A stretch of DNA of 64,000 nt from Pseudomonas sp. PA15(2017) (GCF_001945395.1 NZ_MSXV01000030.1:1-64000); one strand, 5' to 3'; positions 41,660 to 54,147 are shown, counted from the stretch's first letter. A program made the numbers and translations. Notes: generated from the sequence alone by a model not told the origin.

Positions 41660-44056
41660 ATGAAGACAACCATCGAATTGCCTCTCCTGCCTTTGCGCGA
41701 TGTCGTGGTCTATCCGCACATGGTCATCCCGCTTTTCGTGGGCAGGGAGAAATCCATCGAAGCGCTCGAAGCGGCGATGAATGGCGAAAAGCAGATCCTG
41801 TTGCTCGCCCAGAAAGATCCCGCGGACGATGAGCCGAGTGAAGAGGGGCTCTACCGCGTTGGCACCGTAGCCACCGTGCTGCAACTGCTCAAGTTGCCCG
41901 ATGGCACCGTCAAGGTACTGGTCGAGGGCGAGCAGCGCGGCGAGATCGAGCAGTTCATCGAGGCCGACGGCTACAGCGCTGCTGAAGTGCAGCTGCTCGA
42001 CGAAGTCGAAGCGCCCGAGCGTGAGAGCGAGGTGTTCACCCGCAGCCTGCTCAGCCAGTTCGAGCAGTACGTGCAGTTGGGCAAGAAAGTGCCGGCCGAG
42101 GTGCTGTCCTCGCTGAACAGCATCGATGAGCCCAGTCGCCTGGTCGATACCATGGCCGCACACATGGTGCTCAAGATCGAGCAGAAGCAGGAAATTCTCG
42201 AAATCGTCGATCTGCCGACCCGGGTCGAGCACGTGCTCGCCCTGCTGGACGCCGAGATCGATCTGCTGCAGGTCGAGAAGCGTATTCGTGGCCGCGTGAA
42301 GAAGCAGATGGAGCGCAGCCAGCGCGAGTACTATCTGAATGAACAGATGAAGGCTATTCAGAAGGAGCTTGGCGACAGCGAAGAGGGTCATAACGAGCTC
42401 GACGAACTCAAGCGCCGCATTGAAAACGCCGGGCTGACCAAGGAAGCCTACGGCAAGGCCCAGGCCGAGCTGAACAAGCTGAAGCAGATGTCGCCGATGT
42501 CCGCCGAGGCGACGGTGGTGCGCTCCTACATCGACTGGCTGGTCAATGTGCCGTGGAAGGCCCAGAGCAAGGTGCGTCTGGACCTGGCGCGCGCCGAGAA
42601 CATCCTCGATGCCGATCATTACGGCCTCGAGGAGGTCAAGGAGCGCATCCTCGAGTACCTCGCCGTGCAGAAGCGGGTGAAGAAGCTCAAGGGCCCGGTG
42701 CTGTGCCTGGTCGGCCCGCCTGGCGTGGGCAAGACTTCGCTGGCCGAGTCGATCGCCAGCGCGACCAATCGCAAGTTCGTGCGTATGGCGCTCGGCGGCG
42801 TGCGTGACGAGGCTGAAATCCGCGGCCACCGCCGGACCTATATCGGTTCCATGCCCGGCCGCCTGATCCAGAAGATGACCAAGGTCGGCGTGCGCAACCC
42901 GCTGTTCCTGCTCGATGAAATCGACAAGATGGGCCAGGACATGCGCGGTGATCCCGCCTCGGCGCTGCTCGAGGTGCTCGACCCGGAGCAGAACCACAAC
43001 TTCAACGATCACTATCTGGAAGTCGACTACGACCTGTCCGACGTGATGTTCCTGTGCACCGCCAACTCCATGAACATCCCAGCCGCGCTACTGGATCGCA
43101 TGGAAGTGATTCGTCTGCCGGGCTACACCGAGGACGAAAAGGTCAATATCGCCACCAAGTACCTCGCGCCAAAGCAGATTCAGGCCAACGGTTTGAAGAA
43201 AACCGAGCTGGAATTCGAGGAAGCGGCGATCCGTGACATCATTCGTTACTACACGCGCGAGGCAGGCGTACGTAGCCTTGAACGGCAAATCGCCAAGGTC
43301 TGCCGGCGTGCGGTGAAGAAGCACGCGAAGGAAAAACGCTTCCATGTCGTCGTTACCGCCGACGCGCTCGAGGATTTCCTGGGCGTACGCAAGCACCGTT
43401 ATGGCCTTGCCGAACAGCAGGATCAGATCGGTCAGGTGACCGGTCTGGCTTGGACTCAGGTGGGCGGCGAATTGCTTACCATCGAGGCGGCCGTGGTGCC
43501 CGGCAAGGGCAACCTGATCAAGACCGGCTCGCTGGGCGACGTCATGGTCGAATCGATCACGGCCGCGCAAACCGTGGTCCGCAGCCGTGCCCAGAGTCTT
43601 GGCGTGGCCCCGGATTTCTATGAAAAACGCGATATCCACATCCACATGCCAGAGGGCGCTACGCCCAAGGATGGCCCGAGTGCCGGTGTCGGCATGTGCA
43701 CCGCGCTGGTGTCGGCGCTGACGCAGATTCCGGTGCGTGCCGATGTCGCCATGACCGGGGAAATCACCCTGCGCGGTCAGGTGCTGGCCATTGGCGGTCT
43801 GAAGGAAAAACTGCTGGCCGCTCATCGTGGTGGAATCAAAACCGTGATAATTCCCCAGGAGAATGTTCGCGATCTCAAGGAGATTCCCGAGAACATCAAG
43901 CAGGACCTGCAGATTAAACCGGTTAAATGGATTGACGAGGTCCTGCAAATTGCGCTGCAATACGCGCCGGAGCCCTTGCCAGACGCGGCTCCGGAGTTGG
44001 TTGCAAAGGATGAAAAACGCGAGTCTGATTCCAAGGAGCGAATCAGCACGCATTAG
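41660..44056 (+). CDS. lon: ATP-dependent Lon protease
   Basis: The 798-residue protein has the N-terminal substrate domain ([24 protein letters not shown]), AAA+ motifs [10 protein letters not shown] and LLDEIDKMG, and the Ser-Lys catalytic dyad ([22 protein letters not shown]). It degrades misfolded and regulatory proteins. Start 41660 is chosen to begin at [15 protein letters not shown] as in relatives; the upstream in-frame sequence overlaps the heat-shock promoter. Confidence 0.98.
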   Translation: MKTTIELPLLPLRDVVVYPHMVIPLFVGREKSIEALEAAMNGEKQILLLAQKDPADDEPSEEGLYRVGTVATVLQLLKLPDGTVKVLVEGEQRGEIEQFIEADGYSAAEVQLLDEVEAPERESEVFTRSLLSQFEQYVQLGKKVPAEVLSSLNSIDEPSRLVDTMAAHMVLKIEQKQEILEIVDLPTRVEHVLALLDAEIDLLQVEKRIRGRVKKQMERSQREYYLNEQMKAIQKELGDSEEGHNELDELKRRIENAGLTKEAYGKAQAELNKLKQMSPMSAEATVVRSYIDWLVNVPWKAQSKVRLDLARAENILDADHYGLEEVKERILEYLAVQKRVKKLKGPVLCLVGPPGVGKTSLAESIASATNRKFVRMALGGVRDEAEIRGHRRTYIGSMPGRLIQKMTKVGVRNPLFLLDEIDKMGQDMRGDPASALLEVLDPEQNHNFNDHYLEVDYDLSDVMFLCTANSMNIPAALLDRMEVIRLPGYTEDEKVNIATKYLAPKQIQANGLKKTELEFEEAAIRDIIRYYTREAGVRSLERQIAKVCRRAVKKHAKEKRFHVVVTADALEDFLGVRKHRYGLAEQQDQIGQVTGLAWTQVGGELLTIEAAVVPGKGNLIKTGSLGDVMVESITAAQTVVRSRAQSLGVAPDFYEKRDIHIHMPEGATPKDGPSAGVGMCTALVSALTQIPVRADVAMTGEITLRGQVLAIGGLKEKLLAAHRGGIKTVIIPQENVRDLKEIPENIKQDLQIKPVKWIDEVLQIALQYAPEPLPDAAPELVAKDEKRESDSKERISTH

Positions 44057-44069
44057 CCGGATGCCTTCC

Positions 44070-44099
44070 TTGACACTTTTTTGGAGCCCTTGATATAAA
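44070..44099 (+). promoter_or_regulatory. Sigma-70 promoter of hupB
   Basis: TTGACA (44070-44075), 18-bp spacer, TATAAA (44094-44099). Transcription would start about 85 bases upstream of the hupB GTG. Confidence 0.75.
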
Positions 44100-44191
44100 G
44101 CGGCTCTTACCGTGTCGGTAGGCCATCCAGCACCCGATTCGCTTCCATTAAAATCAAGAAACAACCTAAACCGAAATTAAGGGGACTTAGA

Positions 44192-44464
44192 GTGAACAAG
44201 TCGGAACTGATCGATGCCATCGCCGCATCTGCTGATATCCCGAAAGCTGTCGCTGGCCGTGCGCTGGACGCAGTGATTGAATCCGTTACTGGCGCTCTGA
44301 AGGCTGGTGATTCCGTTGTACTGGTTGGTTTCGGTACTTTCGCTGTCAAAGAGCGCGCTGCTCGCACTGGCCGCAACCCGCAGACTGGCAAGCCGATCAG
44401 CATCGCTGCTGCCAAGATCCCAGGTTTCAAAGCTGGTAAAGCGCTGAAAGACGCCGTCAACTAA
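44192..44464 (+). CDS. hupB: DNA-binding protein HU-beta
   Basis: The 90-residue protein is an HU/IHF fold: [54 protein letters not shown] and [17 protein letters not shown], including the DNA-inserting Pro-containing arm. It starts with GTG at 44192 behind AAGGGGA. It bends and compacts DNA. Codon use is strongly biased, consistent with high expression. Confidence 0.97.
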   Translation: MNKSELIDAIAASADIPKAVAGRALDAVIESVTGALKAGDSVVLVGFGTFAVKERAARTGRNPQTGKPISIAAAKIPGFKAGKALKDAVN

Positions 44465-44591
44465 GCGTCTTCGGGCCTTTGCCCGCCGGGTCGGCTAATC
44501 CCGGCTCGGTTGTGGGGCGGCAATAAGACCAAGCGGTCTGTCACGCCGGGGATTGTAGAGTTCTGATCCCGATCCGCTTCGCACGTTACGA

Positions 44592-44622
44592 GAAGGCGCA
44601 TCCCAGGATGCGCCTTTCTTCT
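44592..44622 (+). terminator. Intrinsic terminator after hupB
   Basis: AAGGCGCATCC pairs with GGATGCGCCTT around CA, followed by TCTTCT. It ends the hupB transcript. Otherwise 44465-44681 holds nothing recognisable. Confidence 0.85.
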
Positions 44623-44681
44623 ATCCGGATTTTACCCACGCTGCGCGGCCATTCTTTGTATGTGGCCGTTCTGGGGGAAGC

Positions 44682-46541
44682 ATGCTGCAAAATATCAGGG
44701 ACAATTCACAGGGTTGGATTGCCAAAACCATCATCGGCCTGATCGTCGTTCTCATGGCGTTGACGGGCGTTGACGCGATCATTACCGGCACGGGCAACAG
44801 CCAGAACGCTGCCGACGTGAATGGCGAGAAAATCAGCCAGAACGAGCTTAACCAGGCTGTGGAGATGCAGCGCCGTCAGTTGCTGCAGCAACTGGGCAAG
44901 GATTTCGACGCTTCCATGCTTGATGAGCGCCTGCTGCGCGATGCCTCTCTCAAAGGGCTGATCGAACGCTCGCTGCTGTTGCAGGGCGCCAAGAATTCCA
45001 ATTTCGCCTTTTCGCAAGCGGCTCTCGATCAGGTGATCGTGCAGACGCCCGAGTTTCAGGTGGAAGGGCGCTTCAATGCCGACCGCTTCGACCAGGTGAT
45101 TCGTCAGCTCGGCTATACCCGTATGCAGTTCCGCCAGATGCTCGAGCAGGAAATGCTGATCGGTCAGCTGCGCGCCGGTCTTTCCGGTAGCGGCTTCGTC
45201 ACCGATGAAGAAGTGGCCGCTTTCGCGCGCCTCGAAAAGCAGACTCGTGATTTCGCGACCCGCACCATCAAGGCTGACGGCGCCGCGGTGAAGGTCAGCG
45301 AAGACGACGTGAAAGCCTATTATGACGCTCAGCAGTCGCAGTTCATGAGCCCCGAGCAGGTGGTCATCGAGTACGTCGAACTGAAGAAAGATGCATTCTT
45401 CTCGCAGGTTTCCGTCAGCGACGACGAAATGCAAGCGGCCTACGAGTCGGAAATCGCCAACCTGGCCGAGCAGCGTCAGGCTGCTCACATCCTGATCGAA
45501 GTTGGCGGCGACGTCAGCGACGAACAGGCCAAGGCCAAGATCGACGACGTTCAGAAGCGTCTGCAGCGCGGCGAAGACTTCGCCGCGCTGGCCAAGGAGT
45601 TCTCCCAGGATCCAGGGTCGGCCAGCGAGGGTGGTGACCTCGGCTATGCGGGCAAGGGCGTTTACGCCCCGGCCTTCGAGGACGCGCTCTACGCCCTGAA
45701 GCAGGATGAAGTATCGGCTCCGGTGCGCACCGAGTTCGGCTGGCACCTGATCAAGCTGCTGGGCGTACAGGCACCTGAAGTGCCGACGTTCGCCAGCCTG
45801 AAGGAAAAGCTCGAGACCGACCTGAAAACCCAGCGTGTCGAGCAGCGTTTCGTCGAGGCTACCAAGCAGCTCGAAGACGCAGCCTTCGAATCTTCGGATC
45901 TGGCGCAGCCTGCCCAGGAACTGGGCCTGAAGGTGCAGACCAGCGAGCCGTTCGGTCGCCAGGGCGGTGAAGGCATCGCCGCGAACCGTCAGGTTCTGCA
46001 GGCCGCATTCAGCCAGGAAGTGATGGAAGATGGCAGCAACAGCAGTGCCATCGAACTCGACCCGAACACCCTGGTGGTCGTCCGCGTCAAGGAGCACCGC
46101 AAGCCACAGCAACTGGAGCTCGATCAGGTAAGCGACAGCATTCGTGCTCAGCTGACCAGGACCCGCGCCAGTGAGGCGGCCAAGGCCGCTGGTGAGCAGA
46201 TGGTCAGCGATCTGCATGATGGCAAGGTCAAGCCTGAAGGTGCCGAGTGGCAAGTCGTCGAGGCGGCCACCCGCAACCAGGATGGCGTCGACCCGGCCGT
46301 GCTGCAGGCGTTGTTCCGGATGCCCAAGCCGACCGGTGAGAAGTCCGAGTTCAGCGGCATTGCCCTGGGCAACGGCGACTTCGTGGTGATCCGCCTGAAG
46401 GGCGTCAGCGAGCCCGAGCAGGCCCTGACCGACGAGGAGAAAGCCATGTACCGCCGCTTCCTCGCTTCGCGCAGTGGCCAGGAGGATTTCGCGGCGTATC
46501 GCAGGTTGTTGGAAAGCAAGGCGGATATCGAGCGCTTCTAA
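44682..46541 (+). CDS. ppiD: Periplasmic folding chaperone / PPIase-like protein
   Basis: The 619-residue protein has one N-terminal membrane anchor (WIAKTIIGLIVVLMALTGVDAI, about 11-32), a SurA-type chaperone region and a parvulin domain (about residues 265-360, QAAHILIEVGGDVSDEQAKAKIDDVQKRL...FGWHLIKL). It assists outer-membrane and secreted proteins at the Sec exit. It follows hupB as in all pseudomonads. The fabI gene that follows it in PAO1 is not here. Confidence 0.96.
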   Translation: MLQNIRDNSQGWIAKTIIGLIVVLMALTGVDAIITGTGNSQNAADVNGEKISQNELNQAVEMQRRQLLQQLGKDFDASMLDERLLRDASLKGLIERSLLLQGAKNSNFAFSQAALDQVIVQTPEFQVEGRFNADRFDQVIRQLGYTRMQFRQMLEQEMLIGQLRAGLSGSGFVTDEEVAAFARLEKQTRDFATRTIKADGAAVKVSEDDVKAYYDAQQSQFMSPEQVVIEYVELKKDAFFSQVSVSDDEMQAAYESEIANLAEQRQAAHILIEVGGDVSDEQAKAKIDDVQKRLQRGEDFAALAKEFSQDPGSASEGGDLGYAGKGVYAPAFEDALYALKQDEVSAPVRTEFGWHLIKLLGVQAPEVPTFASLKEKLETDLKTQRVEQRFVEATKQLEDAAFESSDLAQPAQELGLKVQTSEPFGRQGGEGIAANRQVLQAAFSQEVMEDGSNSSAIELDPNTLVVVRVKEHRKPQQLELDQVSDSIRAQLTRTRASEAAKAAGEQMVSDLHDGKVKPEGAEWQVVEAATRNQDGVDPAVLQALFRMPKPTGEKSEFSGIALGNGDFVVIRLKGVSEPEQALTDEEKAMYRRFLASRSGQEDFAAYRRLLESKADIERF

Positions 46542-46558
46542 GACTCACCGCGACAACG

Positions 46559-46587
46559 ACAAAGGCCCCGATTTCGGGGCCTTTGTG
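46559..46587. terminator. Bidirectional terminator between ppiD and nppD
   Basis: ACAAAGGCCCCG pairs with CGGGGCCTTTGT about ATTT, with T-rich ends on both strands. It serves ppiD (plus strand) and the converging npp operon end (minus strand). Confidence 0.8.
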
Positions 46588-46678
46588 TATCTGCAGGTTT
46601 AGGTCGGTAATACGGCAGCGCCATCGCGAGTCTGCGGCGACCTGCACCGCAGGTTCATGGCAGGCTCAGGCGCCGGCT

Positions 46679-48295
<1,617 letters not shown>

Positions 48296-48296
48296 C

Positions 48297-49316
48297 TTAC
48301 TTCCTCGGGTCGAAGGCATCGCGGGCCGCTTCGCCGATGAACACCAGCAGGCTCAGCATGATGGCCAGTACGGCGAAGGCGCTGATACCCAGCCAGGGCG
48401 CCTGCAGGTTGGACTTACCCTGGGCGACCAGCTCGCCGAGCGACGGTGAACCTGCCGGCAGGCCAAAACCCAGGAAATCCAGGGCGGTAAGGGTGCCGAT
48501 GGCGCCCGTGACGATGAACGGCAGGAAGGTCATGGTCGAGACCATGGCGTTGGGCAGGATGTGGCGGAACATGATCGCGCCGTTACGCATGCCCAGGGCC
48601 CGGGCTGCGCGCACGTATTCGAGGTTACGGCCACGCAGGAATTCGGCGCGCACCACGTCGACCAGGCTCATCCAGGAAAACAGCAGCATCAGGCCGAGCA
48701 GCCACCAGAAGTTGGGCTGCACGAAACTGGCCAGGATGATCAGCAGGTAGAGCACCGGCAAACCCGACCACACCTCCAGGAAACGCTGCCCGGCCAGATC
48801 CACCCAGCCGCCGTAGAAGCCCTGCAGGGCGCCGGCGGCAACACCGATCACCGAGCTGGCCAGGGTCAGCGCCAGGGCGAACAGCACGGATATCCGGAAG
48901 CCGTAGATGACCCGTGCCAACACGTCGCGGCCCTGATCGTCGGTGCCCAGCCAGTTGGCCGCCGAGGGCGGTGCGGGGGCGGGCACCTTGAGGTCGTAGT
49001 TGATGCTTGAATAGCTGAAAGGGATCGGCGGCCAGACCATCCAGCCGTCCTTCTGCTCGATCAGCTCGCGGATATACGGGCTCTTGTAGTTGGCTTGCAG
49101 AGGGAACTCACCGCCAAAGGTGGTTTCCGGGTAGCGTTTGAGCACGGGGTAATACAGCTCGCCGTCGTAGCTGACCACCAGCGGCTTGTCGTTGGCGATC
49201 AGCTCGGCGCCCAGGGTCACGAAGAACAGGGCGAGAAAGATCCACAGCGACCACCAGCCACGCTTGTGAGCTTTGAAACGTTCGAAGCGGCGTTGATTGA
49301 GCGGGGAAAGTGCCAT
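48297..49316 (-). CDS. nppC: Peptide ABC transporter permease (YejE/NppC)
   Basis: The 339-residue inner-membrane protein has the YejE-like N-terminus (one helix then a periplasmic loop DKPLVVSYDGELYYP...) and five further membrane segments with the BPD_transp_1 loop VRAARALGMRNGAIMFRHILPNAM. It pairs with NppB to form the channel. Three bases separate it from nppB. Confidence 0.95.
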   Translation of the reverse strand: MALSPLNQRRFERFKAHKRGWWSLWIFLALFFVTLGAELIANDKPLVVSYDGELYYPVLKRYPETTFGGEFPLQANYKSPYIRELIEQKDGWMVWPPIPFSYSSINYDLKVPAPAPPSAANWLGTDDQGRDVLARVIYGFRISVLFALALTLASSVIGVAAGALQGFYGGWVDLAGQRFLEVWSGLPVLYLLIILASFVQPNFWWLLGLMLLFSWMSLVDVVRAEFLRGRNLEYVRAARALGMRNGAIMFRHILPNAMVSTMTFLPFIVTGAIGTLTALDFLGFGLPAGSPSLGELVAQGKSNLQAPWLGISAFAVLAIMLSLLVFIGEAARDAFDPRK

Positions 49317-49319
49317 GGC

Positions 49320-50405
49320 TCAGGCCTCCCTGCTTTCGAAGTCGATGCGTGGATCGACCAGGGTGTAGGTGATGTCACCGATCAGTTTCACGACCAGCCC
49401 CAGCAAGGTGAAGATGAACAGGGTGCCGAAGACCACCGGGTAATCGCGGTTGATCGCCGCCTCGAAACTCAACAGGCCCAGGCCGTCGAGGGAGAAGATC
49501 ACCTCGATGAGCAGGGAGCCGGTGAAGAAGATGCCGATGAAGGCCGCCGGGAAGCCGGCGATGATCAGCAGCATGGCGTTGCGGAACACGTGGCCGTAGA
49601 GCACGCGGGCGTTGCTCAGGCCCTTGGCGCGGGCGGTGGTCACGTACTGCTTGTTGATCTCGTCGAGAAAGCTGTTCTTGGTCAGCAGGGTGAGGGTGGC
49701 GAAGTTGCCGATCACCAGGGCGGTGACCGGCAGGGCCAGGTGCCAGAAATAGTCGAGAATCTTGCCGCCCAGGCTCAACTCGTCGAAGTTGCTGGACGTC
49801 AGGCCGCGTAGCGGGAAGAAGTCCCAATAGCTGCCACCGGCGAACAGCACGATCAGCAGGATGGCGAACAGGAATGCGGGAATGGCGTAGCCAACGATGA
49901 TCGCCGAGCTGGTCCATACGTCGAAAGCGCTGCCGTGCCGAGTGGCCTTGGCGATCCCCAGCGGGATGGACACCAAGTACATGATCAGCGTGCTCCACAG
50001 CCCGAGGGAGATGGACACCGGCATCTTCTCCATGATCAGGTCGATGACCTTGGCATCGCGAAAGAAGCTTTCACCGAAGTCCAGTTGGGCGTAGTTCTTG
50101 ACCATGATCCAGAAGCGCTCGGGGGCCGACTTGTCGAAGCCGTACATCTTCTCGATCTCGGCGATCAACTCCGGATCCAGGCCCTGGGCGCCGCGGTAAT
50201 TGGAGCCGGCCGTGGACACTTCGCCGCCGCCACCGGAGATGCGCCCCGTGGCGCCACCGGCGGCCGCGTCGAAGCCTTCCAGCTTGGCGATCATCTGTTC
50301 CACCGGGCCACCGGGCGCGGCCTGGATGATCGCGAAGTTAATGACCAGGATGCCGAATATGGTGGGAATGATCAGCAGCAGGCGCCGCAGGATATAGGCC
50401 AGCAT
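49320..50405 (-). CDS. nppB: Peptide ABC transporter permease (YejB/NppB)
   Basis: The 361-residue protein has six membrane segments and the DppB-type signatures [19 protein letters not shown] (start) and [25 protein letters not shown] (about 265-290). The large periplasmic loop (residues ~55-110) contains a long Gly-rich stretch. Its ATG immediately follows the nppA2 stop codon. Confidence 0.95.
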   Translation of the reverse strand: MLAYILRRLLLIIPTIFGILVINFAIIQAAPGGPVEQMIAKLEGFDAAAGGATGRISGGGGEVSTAGSNYRGAQGLDPELIAEIEKMYGFDKSAPERFWIMVKNYAQLDFGESFFRDAKVIDLIMEKMPVSISLGLWSTLIMYLVSIPLGIAKATRHGSAFDVWTSSAIIVGYAIPAFLFAILLIVLFAGGSYWDFFPLRGLTSSNFDELSLGGKILDYFWHLALPVTALVIGNFATLTLLTKNSFLDEINKQYVTTARAKGLSNARVLYGHVFRNAMLLIIAGFPAAFIGIFFTGSLLIEVIFSLDGLGLLSFEAAINRDYPVVFGTLFIFTLLGLVVKLIGDITYTLVDPRIDFESREA

Positions 50406-52256
50406 CTAGCGTTCGTCCTGCTCGGCGGTGGATGCGTCTTCACGGCTGACCACTTCGCCGATCGGCTTTTCCTGCCACCAGGTCATCAGGCCGTAGTCGT
50501 ACAGCGGTGATTTTTCGGGGTGGCCGAAGCGTTTCCAGTAAGCGACGCGGTAGGCATCTACGAAGTAATTGGGCACCACGTAGTTGCCCCACAGCAGCAC
50601 GCGATCCAGGGCGCGGGTATGGGTGATCAGCGATTCGCGGGAGTCGGCCTGAATCAGCCCCTCGACCAGCTTGTCGATCGCCGGGTCGCGCAGGCCGATG
50701 AGGTTGCGGCTGCCCGGGTTGTCGGCGCTGCTGGAGTGCCAGAACTCGCGCTGTTCGTTGCCGGGCGAACTCGATTGCGGCCAGATCGACGACGTCATGT
50801 CGAAGTCCCGCGAACGCAAACGGTTGATGTACTGGGAAACGTCGACACGGCGGATCTGCAGGTCGATGCCCAACTCGGCCAGGTTGCGCTTGAACGGCAG
50901 GATCACCCGCTCCAGATTGGCCTGGGTGTTGAGAAATTCGAAGGCCAGCTGGTTGCCGTTGGCATCGACCATCTTGTCGTTCTCGATCCGGTAGCCGGCC
51001 TCGGTGAGCAACTGATAGGCGCGGCGGGCCTGGTCGCGGATGATGCCGCTGCCGTCGCTGACCGGTGGTGCGAAGGCTTCGGTGAACACACGGTCGGGAA
51101 TCTGTCCGCGCAGCGGCTCCAACAGCTTCAGCTCGGCCGGGCTGGGCAGGCCCCTGGCGGCCATTTCCGAGTTCTCGAAGTAGCTGTGGGTGCGCTTGTA
51201 GGCGCCGTAGAACAACTGCTTGTTGGCCCATTCGAAATCGAACAGCTGGGCAATCGCCTCACGTACCCGCGGGTCCTGGAACATCGGTTTACGGGTGTTG
51301 AACACGAAGCCTTGCATGCCGGCCGGGTTACGGTTGGGGAACGCTTCCTGGACGAATCGCCCCGCACGTAGCGCCGGCGAGTTGTAGCCGGTGGCCCAGT
51401 CCTTGGCCGAGTATTCGAGGTTGACGTCGAACTGGCCGGCCTTGAAGGCCTCCAGGGCGACGGCCATGTCGCGAAAGTAGTCGATACGGATTTCATCGAA
51501 ATTGTACATGCCGCGTGCTACCGGCAGATCCTTGGCCCACCAGTCCCTGACGCGTTCGAAGCGGATCGAGCTGTTCGGCGAGAAGTCGGCGATCCGGTAA
51601 GGGCCGCTACCCAGAGGCGGCTCCAGGCTGCCCCGGGAGAAATCGCGGCCTTGCCACCAATGCTTGGGCAGCACCTGCAACTGGCCGAGGATCAATGGCA
51701 GCTCGCGGTTGCCGGCATGCTTGAAGCTGAAGCGCACGGTGCGCTCGTTCTCGGCGACCACCTCGGCGACGTCGGCATAGTAGTGGCGGTACAGCGGGTC
51801 GCCGTGTTCGAGCAAGGTATTGAAGGTGAAGATCACATCTTCGGCGGTAACCGGTTCACCGTCGTGAAAGCGCGCTTTGGGATTGAGGTAAAAACGCACG
51901 TAACTGTCGTCGGCGCCTTTCTCGATCTTTTCGGCGAGCAGGCCATATTCGGTAAAGGGCTCATCCGGCGAATGATAGGTGAGGGTGTCGTAGATCAGCC
52001 CGATGCGGTCGGCCGCGTTGCCCTTGGGAATGAACGGGTTGAAGCTGTCGAAACCGTTGAGCCCTGGCAGGCGCAGCACGCCGCCCTTGGGCGCGTCCGG
52101 GTTCACGTAATCGAAGTGCTTGAAGTTGGCCGGGTATTTGGGCGCTTCGCCGTACAGCGTCAGGGCGTGTTGCGGCGCGGCCTGGGCGAGGCTGGCGAGG
52201 CCAAGCAGCAGCAAGGCGCTGCCGTGCATGAGAAATGCACGCAGTGGGTGCGTCAT
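50406..52256 (-). CDS. nppA2: Peptide ABC transporter binding protein (second of two)
   Basis: The 616-residue protein has a signal peptide ending SLAQA, and is a long type-II (cluster C) binding protein of the YejA group: ALTLYGEAPKYPANFKHFDYVNPDAPKGG near the start and SSPGNEQREFWHSSSADNPGSRNLIGLRDPAID later. In P. aeruginosa PA14 the matching genes nppA1 and nppA2 encode two binding proteins of an importer used by peptidyl nucleoside antibiotics. Start 52256 overlaps the nppA1 stop (ATGA). Confidence 0.9.
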   Translation of the reverse strand: MTHPLRAFLMHGSALLLLGLASLAQAAPQHALTLYGEAPKYPANFKHFDYVNPDAPKGGVLRLPGLNGFDSFNPFIPKGNAADRIGLIYDTLTYHSPDEPFTEYGLLAEKIEKGADDSYVRFYLNPKARFHDGEPVTAEDVIFTFNTLLEHGDPLYRHYYADVAEVVAENERTVRFSFKHAGNRELPLILGQLQVLPKHWWQGRDFSRGSLEPPLGSGPYRIADFSPNSSIRFERVRDWWAKDLPVARGMYNFDEIRIDYFRDMAVALEAFKAGQFDVNLEYSAKDWATGYNSPALRAGRFVQEAFPNRNPAGMQGFVFNTRKPMFQDPRVREAIAQLFDFEWANKQLFYGAYKRTHSYFENSEMAARGLPSPAELKLLEPLRGQIPDRVFTEAFAPPVSDGSGIIRDQARRAYQLLTEAGYRIENDKMVDANGNQLAFEFLNTQANLERVILPFKRNLAELGIDLQIRRVDVSQYINRLRSRDFDMTSSIWPQSSSPGNEQREFWHSSSADNPGSRNLIGLRDPAIDKLVEGLIQADSRESLITHTRALDRVLLWGNYVVPNYFVDAYRVAYWKRFGHPEKSPLYDYGLMTWWQEKPIGEVVSREDASTAEQDER

Positions 52257-54085
52257 CGTGCGGTCTCCGTGGGTTTCAGCCACCAACTGCGCAGCCCCAG
52301 CGTGTAGGGCGGCGTGGCGACGAAGGCAAAGCGGTTGCGGTACGCCAGGCGGTGATAGTCGATGTACCAGTTGGGAATGGTGTAGTACTGCCAGAGCATC
52401 ACGCGATCCAGGGCGCGGGTCGCGGCCACCTGTTCATCACGGGTGCGGGCAGAGAGCAGCTTTTCGAGCAGGGCATCGACGACCGGGTCGTTGATGCCGG
52501 CGTAATTCTTGCCGCCTTTCACGCTGGCCTGGCTGGAGTGAAAGTACAGCGATTGCTCCAGGCCGGGGCTGAGGGTTTGCGGCAGGGTCAGCAGGATCAT
52601 GTCGAACTCGAAGCGATCCAGACGTTGCTTGTATTGGGCGCGATCCACGGTTCTCAGGTTGGCCTGGATGCCGACGCTGGCCAGGTTCTCGGTGAATGGC
52701 TGGAGAATGCGCTCCAGATTGGGGTTGACCAGCAGGATCTCGAAACGCAGCGGCTGGCCCTTGGCGTTGCTGAGGCGCTGGCCCGATGGTTTCCAGCCGG
52801 CCTCGGCGAGTAGACCGAGTGCGCGGCGCATGGTTTCACGCGGAATACCGCGCCCGTCGGTCACCGGCATCTTGAATGGTTCGGTGAACAGCGTTGCCGG
52901 CAACTGCCCGCGATACGGCGACAGCAACAGCCACTCGGCGCCTTCGGGTTTGCCCCTGGCGGAAAACTCACTGTTCGGGTAATAGCTGGCGGCGCGGGTG
53001 TAGGAGCTGTTGAACAGGGTGCGGTTGGTCCACTCGAAGTCGAACATCAAGCCCAGCGCTTCGCGCACGCGCGCATCCTCGAAGGTGGCGCGGCGGGTGT
53101 TCATGAACAGCGCCTGGGTTTGGGTGGGAATCTGATGAGGGATTTCCGCCCGCACCACGTCACCGCGTGTGGCCGCCGGAAAACGGTAGTTATTGGCCCA
53201 GTTCTTGGCCTGCTGCTCGATATAGAAATCGAATTCGCCGGCCTTGAAGGCTTCGAAAGCGACATGGCTGTCGCGGTAGAAGTCCACCTCGACCCGGTCG
53301 AAGTTGTACTTGCCACGATTGGCCGGCAGGGATGCGCCCCACCAGTCCTTGACCCGCTCGAAGGTCAGGCTGCGCCCCGGGTTGACCTGGGTGATGCGAT
53401 AGGGGCCGCTGCCCAGCGGGGGCTCGAAGGTGGTGGCCTTGAAATCACGATCTTTCCAGTAGTGCTGCGGCAATACCGGCAGTTCGCCCAGGCGTAGGAT
53501 CAGCAGCGGGTTGTCGGCGCGTTTGAGCACGAAACGCACGCGGTGCCGGTTGAGGATATCGACCCGTTTCACTTCCTGCAGGCTGGTGCGGTACTGCGGG
53601 TGGCCTTCCTTGAGCAGCAATCGGTACGAGAATGCCACGTCGTAGGCGGTGATGGGCTTGCCATCGTGAAAGCGCGCCTCGGGGCGCAGGTTGAATACCA
53701 CCCAACTGCGGTCTTCGCTGTATTCGACGGAGCTGGCGATCAGCCCGTAGCTGGACGCCGGTTCGTCACCGGAGGGGTCGTACTGGCCGGTGCCCACCAT
53801 CAATGGCTCGTTCAGTTCGGTCACGCCGTACTGCAGGAAGTTGGCGGTGGCCACCGGGCTGGTGCCCTTGAGCGTATAGGGGTTGAGGGTGTCGAAGCTG
53901 CCAGCGGCCATGATGCGCAGCGTGCCGCCCTTTGGGGCTTCGGGGTTGACCCAGTCGAAGTGGGTGAAGCTGGCGGGATACTTGAGCGCGCCGAACTGCG
54001 CATAGCCGTGGCTTTCGCTGAGCGTTGCCGAGGCCGGGAAGCTGGTGGCCAGGCCAAAAAACAGCGAGAGGAGGGGGCGTCTCAA
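52253..54085 (-). CDS. nppA1: Peptide ABC transporter binding protein (first of two)
   Basis: The 610-residue protein has a signal peptide (LFFGLATSFPASA) and the same YejA-type fold as its neighbour (YAQFGALKYPASFTHFDWVNPEAPKGG; SPGLEQSLYFHSSQASVKGGKNYAGINDPVVD). The two are paralogues in tandem, so the importer has two alternative ligand receptors. It is the first gene of the npp operon. An imperfect inverted repeat lies 29-62 bases upstream at 54114-54147. Confidence 0.9.
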   Translation of the reverse strand: MRRPLLSLFFGLATSFPASATLSESHGYAQFGALKYPASFTHFDWVNPEAPKGGTLRIMAAGSFDTLNPYTLKGTSPVATANFLQYGVTELNEPLMVGTGQYDPSGDEPASSYGLIASSVEYSEDRSWVVFNLRPEARFHDGKPITAYDVAFSYRLLLKEGHPQYRTSLQEVKRVDILNRHRVRFVLKRADNPLLILRLGELPVLPQHYWKDRDFKATTFEPPLGSGPYRITQVNPGRSLTFERVKDWWGASLPANRGKYNFDRVEVDFYRDSHVAFEAFKAGEFDFYIEQQAKNWANNYRFPAATRGDVVRAEIPHQIPTQTQALFMNTRRATFEDARVREALGLMFDFEWTNRTLFNSSYTRAASYYPNSEFSARGKPEGAEWLLLSPYRGQLPATLFTEPFKMPVTDGRGIPRETMRRALGLLAEAGWKPSGQRLSNAKGQPLRFEILLVNPNLERILQPFTENLASVGIQANLRTVDRAQYKQRLDRFEFDMILLTLPQTLSPGLEQSLYFHSSQASVKGGKNYAGINDPVVDALLEKLLSARTRDEQVAATRALDRVMLWQYYTIPNWYIDYHRLAYRNRFAFVATPPYTLGLRSWWLKPTETAR

Positions 54086-54113
54086 GAGCAGTATCCGATC
54101 CGGGGCAGCAAGG

Positions 54114-54147
54114 TTTCCGTACAGTAACAGCTTGTCTGTACAGGAAA
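54114..54147 (-). promoter_or_regulatory. Imperfect inverted repeat before nppA1
   Basis: TTTCCGTACAG (54114-54124) and CTGTACAGGAAA (54136-54147) are inverted copies with one base inserted. In the 106-base nppA1 leader this could be an operator or an mRNA hairpin. Confidence 0.4.

Noticed and set aside
41558..43012. 484-codon minus-strand frame opposite lon
   Set aside because: Shadow of the lon coding bias; composition is His/Leu/Gln-rich without domains.
44465..44591. Possible small RNA or tRNA-like fold after hupB
   Set aside because: GC-rich inverted pieces are present but no cloverleaf, promoter or known RNA motif could be made out.
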